DNA from: JAIBJN01 sp963842305 | GTDB taxonomy: Bacteria > Actinomycetota > Thermoleophilia > Gaiellales > Gaiellaceae | DNA: 64,000 nt | Reading direction: 5' to 3' | NCBI GenBank assembly: GCA_963842305.1 | Contig: CAWJFW010000003.1 | Coordinates: forward strand, 434,001-498,000 | Shown: positions 60,145 to 64,000 of the stretch, piece by piece | Layout of the letters: each line of letters begins with the position of its first letter | Numbering within the stretch: the first letter of the stretch is position 1 | Position numbers and translations under genes: made by a program | The notes under the pieces: generated by a model | The model's input: only the letters and a program-made list of their open reading frames with translations | Database searches by the model: none | Told to the model about the DNA's origin: nothing

Positions 60145-61329
60145 ATGGCGACCGCGTCGCGCTGGCACGACCCGCCCAGGCTGCGGACGCTCGAGGATGC
60201 CGGCGACGAGCGCCATGCGACCTGGCTCGAGCTCTTCTTCGACCTGGTCTTCGTCGTCGCGATCGCCCAGCTCGCCGACGGGCTCGCCGAGGATCCGAGC
60301 CTTCGCGGCTTTCTGATCTTCGCGGGCCTCTTCGTCGCGGTCTGGTGGGCCTGGGTCGGCTACACGTTCTACGCCGACCGCTTCGACACCGACGACGCGC
60401 CGCACCGCGTCCTGATGATCGCCGGCATGTTCACCGTCGCGGTCCTGGCGTCGGTGATCCCCGATGCGTTCCACGGCGAGACCGCCAGCTTCGCGCTCGC
60501 CTACGCGGGCGTCCGGGCGATCGTCGTCGCCCTCAACGCCCGCGCTTGGTGGCACATCCCCGCTGCACGGCCGCTCTTGAACGCCTACATCCCCGCGTTC
60601 TCCGCGAGCATCGCGATCTTCCTGGTCTCCGTTGCTGTCGAGGCGCCGTACCGCTACTGGCTGTGGGCGCTCGCGCTGATCATCGACCTCGGCACCCCGC
60701 TCGCGAGCCAGGAGCGGATCCGCCAGGTGCCGATCCACGCCTCGCACATCCCGGAACGGGTGGGCCTCTTCACCATCATCGTCTTTGGCGAGAGCGTCCT
60801 CGGCGTGGTCGTCGGCACCTCCGCGGTCAGCTGGGGTCTCGAGTCGGCCGCCACCGCGACGCTCGGCTTCGTCATCGCCGCGGCGCTCTGGTGGCTCTAC
60901 TTCGACTACGTCGACTCGTCGATCGTCGCGCGGACGATCACGGCGGGTCAGATCTACCTCTACGCCCACCTCCCGCTCCTCATCGGGCTTGCGGCGCTGG
61001 GGGCGGGGATCAAGCTGGCGATCAACGCCACCGAGGAAGCCGGACTTACGGATGAGGTCTCGTGGATCGTGTGCGGCGGTATCGCCCTCTTCATGACGTC
61101 CGTCGCGGTCATCCATCTCGTGACCAGCCGCTCGCGCCGTGACGTCGACCTGTGGCTCCGCGTGGGCACGGCCGTGCTCGCCGTCGGGCTAGGCGTGGTG
61201 GGGCCCGAGATCGGCGTCGTGCCGCTCCTGGCCGTCCTCGCGGGCGTGCTCGCGGCTCAGGTCGCCCTCGAGCTCGCCACGCACGAGCGGCACCTGCACC
61301 CGGACGCCGGGGGAATCGAGATCGGCTAG
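60145..61329 (+). CDS. Low-temperature-requirement A (LtrA) family membrane protein
   Basis: A 394-residue protein with 10-12 hydrophobic helices and the LtrA start TWLELFFDLVFVVAIAQLADGL. Other motifs are WWAWVGYTFYADRFDTDD, RVGLFTIIVFGESVLGVV and FDYVDSS. LtrA was named from a cold-growth defect in Listeria, and its biochemical role is unknown. It follows the enoyl-CoA hydratase by 16 bp and may be read from the same mRNA. It converges with the HtrA-type protease gene. Confidence 0.9.
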   Translation: MATASRWHDPPRLRTLEDAGDERHATWLELFFDLVFVVAIAQLADGLAEDPSLRGFLIFAGLFVAVWWAWVGYTFYADRFDTDDAPHRVLMIAGMFTVAVLASVIPDAFHGETASFALAYAGVRAIVVALNARAWWHIPAARPLLNAYIPAFSASIAIFLVSVAVEAPYRYWLWALALIIDLGTPLASQERIRQVPIHASHIPERVGLFTIIVFGESVLGVVVGTSAVSWGLESAATATLGFVIAAALWWLYFDYVDSSIVARTITAGQIYLYAHLPLLIGLAALGAGIKLAINATEEAGLTDEVSWIVCGGIALFMTSVAVIHLVTSRSRRDVDLWLRVGTAVLAVGLGVVGPEIGVVPLLAVLAGVLAAQVALELATHERHLHPDAGGIEIG

Positions 61330-61347
61330 GCGGCCCTCGGCGGGCGG

Positions 61348-62328
61348 CTAGACCTCGAGCTCGACCGGAACGAGCTGGAGCTCCAGGCTCTTCCCGTTGC
61401 GCACGACCGTCGCGCCGACTTCCTCGCCGATCAACTCTCCAGCCATCAGCCGCTGCAGGTCGTCGACCCCCTCGACCGGGGTCCCGCCGACGGCGACGAT
61501 CAGATCCTCCGGGCGCAGTCCGGCCAGCGCAGCGGGGCTGCCCTCGACAACCTCGACGATCTCGACGCAGTCCGAGCGGCCGAGTTCCCGCGCGAGCCGT
61601 GGCGGCAGGGGTCTCGAGCCGCCGGCGATCCCGAGGTAGGCGCGCGTGAAGCGGCCCTCGCGCATGAGCGCGCCGATGATCCTGCGGGTCGTCTCGTTGA
61701 TCGGGACGGCGAGGCCGAGGCCGACGCCCGCGACCGCCGTGTTGATGCCGACGACGCAGGCGCGTCCGTTGGCCAGCGCCCCGCCGGAGTTGCCGGGGTT
61801 GAGGGCTGCGTCGGTCTGGATCACGTTCTCGACGATCCGTCCAGCCGTCCTCGAGCGCACCGGGAGGGACCGCCCGAGCGCCGAGACGACGCCGGCGGTC
61901 ACCGAGCCGGCAAACCCGTTGGGGTTCCCGATGGCGACGACGAGCTGCCCCACCTTCAGCGCCTCCGCGTCGCCGAGGGTGGCCGGCGCGAGGTCAGCAG
62001 TCTCGGAGCGGAGGACAGCCAGATCAGAAAGCGGGTCGGCGCCCACCACCTCGGCGCTGACCTCCTTGCCGTCGACAAAGGAGGCCTCGACCGTTCCGTC
62101 CGAACTGGCGACGACATGCGCGGAGGTCAGCATGAACCCGTCCGGTGTGATGACGACGCCACTCCCGCCTCCCGTGGCCCTGCGCCCGCCGCGGACGCGC
62201 CTCGACACCCGGAGGTTGGCGACGGAGGGGGACAGCCGCTCGGCGATCGTGACGACGGCGCGGGAGTACGCGTCGAGCGCCTCCTCCTCGTCGACTTCGC
62301 CCGAGGAAATGAACGTAAGATCGACCAT
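61348..62328 (-). CDS. HtrA/DegP-type (S1C) serine protease with PDZ domain, no signal peptide
   Basis: A 326-residue trypsin-like protease with catalytic His (LTSAHVV), Asp (PLSDLAVLR) and Ser (NPGNSGGAL), followed by a C-terminal PDZ domain (RAYLGIAGG, SPAALAGLRPEDLIVAVGGTPVEGVDDLQRL). Unlike classic DegP/HtrA, it has neither signal peptide nor membrane anchor, so it should work in the cytoplasm. The ATG at 62328 lies 6 nt after TAGCTT. It is divergent from the next enoyl-CoA hydratase gene (43 bp). Confidence 0.9.
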   Translation of the reverse strand: MVDLTFISSGEVDEEEALDAYSRAVVTIAERLSPSVANLRVSRRVRGGRRATGGGSGVVITPDGFMLTSAHVVASSDGTVEASFVDGKEVSAEVVGADPLSDLAVLRSETADLAPATLGDAEALKVGQLVVAIGNPNGFAGSVTAGVVSALGRSLPVRSRTAGRIVENVIQTDAALNPGNSGGALANGRACVVGINTAVAGVGLGLAVPINETTRRIIGALMREGRFTRAYLGIAGGSRPLPPRLARELGRSDCVEIVEVVEGSPAALAGLRPEDLIVAVGGTPVEGVDDLQRLMAGELIGEEVGATVVRNGKSLELQLVPVELEV

Positions 62329-62371
62329 CCGCTCAAGCTACCGGACGCGGGCCGGTCTACCGAGAGGCGGG

Positions 62372-63142
62372 ATGGCAGAGGTCGAGTTGAGACGCGAGGG
62401 CGCGGTTCTGACGATCGCGCTGAACCGGCCGGGCAAGCTGAACGCGTTCGATGCGGCCATGCACCAGGCGTTCGCCGAAGCGCTGAAGGAGGCAGCCGAC
62501 CCCGAGGTGCGCGCCGTCGTGCTGACCGGATCGGGCCGGGGCTTCTGCGTGGGACAGGACCTCGCAGAGCTCCGGGACGGCGAGCGGGACGTCGGCAAGC
62601 TCCTTCGAGCGCGCTGGAACCGACATGTCCTCGGGCTCCGCGGCCTGGAGAAGCCGGTGGTCGCCGCCGTCAACGGCGCGGCTGCCGGAGCGGGCCTCTC
62701 GCTCGCCTGCGCGTGCGACCTGCGCGTCGCCGGCGACTTGGCCGCATTCGTGCCGGCGTTCGTGAGCGTCGGCCTCGTTCCGGACACGGGCGGCTCATGG
62801 CTCGTGCCGAGGCTGCTCGGCTACGCCAGGGCGTTCGAGTGGATGTGCTCGGGCCGCAAGATCGGGGCCGACGAGGCGCTCGCCTGGGGCTTGGTCTCTG
62901 AGGTCGTCCCGGCCGACGAGGTGCTGTCGCGCGCCGAGGAGCGCGCGGCCTCGTTCGCCGCCCTGCCGACACGGGCGATCGCGATGAGCAAGCGCCTCTT
63001 CGAGCGCGCGGCGTCGTCGCGTCTCGACGAGCAGCTCGAGCTGGAGGCGCAGCTGCAGGTGGCGGCCATCCAGACCGAGGACTTCGCCGAGGGCGTGGCG
63101 GCGTTCCTCGAGAAGCGCGAGCCTCGTTTCCGCGGCCGTTAA
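62372..63142 (+). CDS. Enoyl-CoA hydratase/isomerase (PaaG-like)
   Basis: A 256-residue crotonase: VLTIALNRPGKLNAFDAAMHQAFAEAL, TGSGRGFCVGQDLAEL, NGAAAGAGLSLACACDLRVAGDLAAFVPAFVSVGLVPDTGGSWLVPRLLGYARA. The Gly-Gln-Asp of GQDL and a VGLVPDTGG loop (one catalytic carboxylate, Asp) match the PaaG isomerase group that acts on ring-opened phenylacetate intermediates or on 2,3-dehydroadipyl-CoA. It lies alone, convergent with the terminal lipoprotein gene. Confidence 0.88.
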   Translation: MAEVELRREGAVLTIALNRPGKLNAFDAAMHQAFAEALKEAADPEVRAVVLTGSGRGFCVGQDLAELRDGERDVGKLLRARWNRHVLGLRGLEKPVVAAVNGAAAGAGLSLACACDLRVAGDLAAFVPAFVSVGLVPDTGGSWLVPRLLGYARAFEWMCSGRKIGADEALAWGLVSEVVPADEVLSRAEERAASFAALPTRAIAMSKRLFERAASSRLDEQLELEAQLQVAAIQTEDFAEGVAAFLEKREPRFRGR

Positions 63143-63153
63143 CGGACGTCTCA

Positions 63154-63954
63154 TCAGCGGACCAGGCGACCGTGCACCGAGAACGTCGCCTCCGCCGGCT
63201 GGCAGCCTAGCTGGGCCGCCTCGCTCTGCTTCATCGACCCGCTGAGCCTCGTGGCGAGCCATTCCTCACCGACCGCCTCGGCTGCATCGACGTGCAGGTT
63301 GAGGGTCACGGTCGAGATCGAGCGGCTGTTGCCGCATTCGATCGTGAACTGACCGGTGTACGTGCCGGTGTAGCGCGCTCCGTTGCGCTCGAGCGCGACG
63401 CGAAACGCCTGATCGTGGATGTCGCGCACGGCGACGGTGCAGGGACCCTCGGGGCACTGCGGGTCGAAACGCCAGCCGAAGTTGGGGTGCTGGTAATCGC
63501 CGTAGCCCATCTTTCGGACGAACGTCGTCGTGATGTTGAAGGTCCCGTCGAGGCGGGCAGACCGAAGCGGCGGGACGGCCGTCTCGGCCTGGGTGGCGAC
63601 GCGGTCCGAGACGACGTCGCCCCGACGCGACTCGATCTCGTAGCTGTAGGGCAGCCCGGGGACCACGTCCTCGTCCGTGTACGTTGCCGCCGTTCCCGCG
63701 ATCGTGGTCAAGGCGGCGCCGTCCCGAAACAGCGCATAGCGCTCGACGTAGTCACCGGCCGGAGGAGTCCAGCTGAGGACGACCTTGAAGGCCGTGGCCT
63801 TCGCGGCGAAGTCCGAAGGCGGGTGAATCTCGCCAGCAGAATCCACCGTGTCCGTGGACGGCGGCTGCGTCTCGTCGTCTCCACCCATGCAGCCCGCGCC
63901 GCTCAACCCCACCGCGGCGAGCACGAGCCAAAGTGCCCTCCTCGACCGCACCAC
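63154..63954 (-). CDS. Lipoprotein with fibronectin type III domain
   Basis: A 266-residue lipoprotein: signal LWLVLAAVGLSGAGC with a lipobox near residue 22, a short Asp/Thr linker, then a fibronectin type III fold (PPSDFAAKATAFKVVLSWTPPAGDYVERYALFRDGAAL..YTDEDVVPGLPYSYEIESRRGD) and an unrecognised C-terminal domain of about 130 residues with four Cys. It is probably exposed on the cell surface, with no enzymatic motif. TATGAT (63964-63969 on this strand) lies 9 nt before the GTG. Confidence 0.8.
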   Translation of the reverse strand: MVRSRRALWLVLAAVGLSGAGCMGGDDETQPPSTDTVDSAGEIHPPSDFAAKATAFKVVLSWTPPAGDYVERYALFRDGAALTTIAGTAATYTDEDVVPGLPYSYEIESRRGDVVSDRVATQAETAVPPLRSARLDGTFNITTTFVRKMGYGDYQHPNFGWRFDPQCPEGPCTVAVRDIHDQAFRVALERNGARYTGTYTGQFTIECGNSRSISTVTLNLHVDAAEAVGEEWLATRLSGSMKQSEAAQLGCQPAEATFSVHGRLVR

Positions 63955-64000
63955 GCGCGGCCGATCATAGCTTGTAGCCGTTGTTTCTCGACGCCGGTTC

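Noticed and set aside
1..64000. CRISPR arrays, insertion sequences, prophage or defence islands
   Set aside because: No spaced direct repeats, transposase, integrase or known defence-family proteins were seen on either strand.

Overview
The window is 64 kb of very GC-rich DNA. Dense, mostly ATGA/GTGA-coupled operons, many GTG/TTG starts and a frequent TANNNT hexamer 6-9 nt before the start codon suggest a high-GC actinobacterium. The gene families (complete 14-subunit Complex I, a futalosine-pathway MqnD enzyme, an MtrAB-LpqB-like envelope signalling set, a DtxR regulator) make a deep-branching lineage such as Thermoleophilia/Gaiellales my best guess. That placement is inference, because no 16S gene is present.

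Layout. 1-9.3 kb: a partial YhaM-type exonuclease, a DUF1015 protein, a frameshifted inositol-monophosphatase-like gene, then a minus-strand operon (response regulator, histidine kinase, GerMN lipoprotein, Gmad2 domain, L,D-transpeptidase, acetyltransferase) divergent from an Mrp-type ATPase and an Ldh2-family gene. 9.3-14 kb: a metallo-hydrolase, and a cAMP-flavoured operon (cNMP-binding domain, flavoprotein, membrane nucleotide cyclase). 14-29.4 kb: nuoA-N on the minus strand, with a pyridine-nucleotide-disulfide oxidoreductase fused to the end of the operon. 29.5-36.2 kb: an ErpA-type Fe-S carrier, a ferredoxin/thioredoxin-reductase-like flavoprotein, fumarase and a large subtilase that looks truncated at both ends. 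36.2-41.4 kb: a 2-oxoacid dehydrogenase (E1 alpha, E1 beta, E2) followed by lipB and lipA. 41.4-47.8 kb: small housekeeping genes, an MFS transporter, groESL under two CIRCE operators, ygfZ, tRNA-Arg and a secreted SGNH hydrolase. 47.8-64 kb: a mixed metabolic region (cupin, BtuF-like protein, Rieske protein, ornithine-cyclodeaminase family, DtxR, MqnD, thiolase, aldehyde dehydrogenase, GabT, three enoyl-CoA hydratases, LtrA, an HtrA-type protease, a lipoprotein).

Themes. Respiration and central carbon dominate: Complex I, menaquinone synthesis, fumarase, and a lipoyl-dependent dehydrogenase with its own lipoylation enzymes. Nine single-base insertions break otherwise full-length genes, four of them in nuo genes. 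Restoring one base per site gives the expected length each time, so I read these as assembly errors rather than gene decay. The most interesting non-coding signals are a 44-nt element present twice (before nuoG and before fumC), overlapping divergent leaderless promoters, a consensus-like promoter with an operator inside the 3' end of the subtilase ORF, and a 20-bp inverted repeat holding two convergent stop codons. No CRISPR array, insertion sequence, prophage or obvious defence system is visible. No stretch of more than 300 bases lacks a gene.
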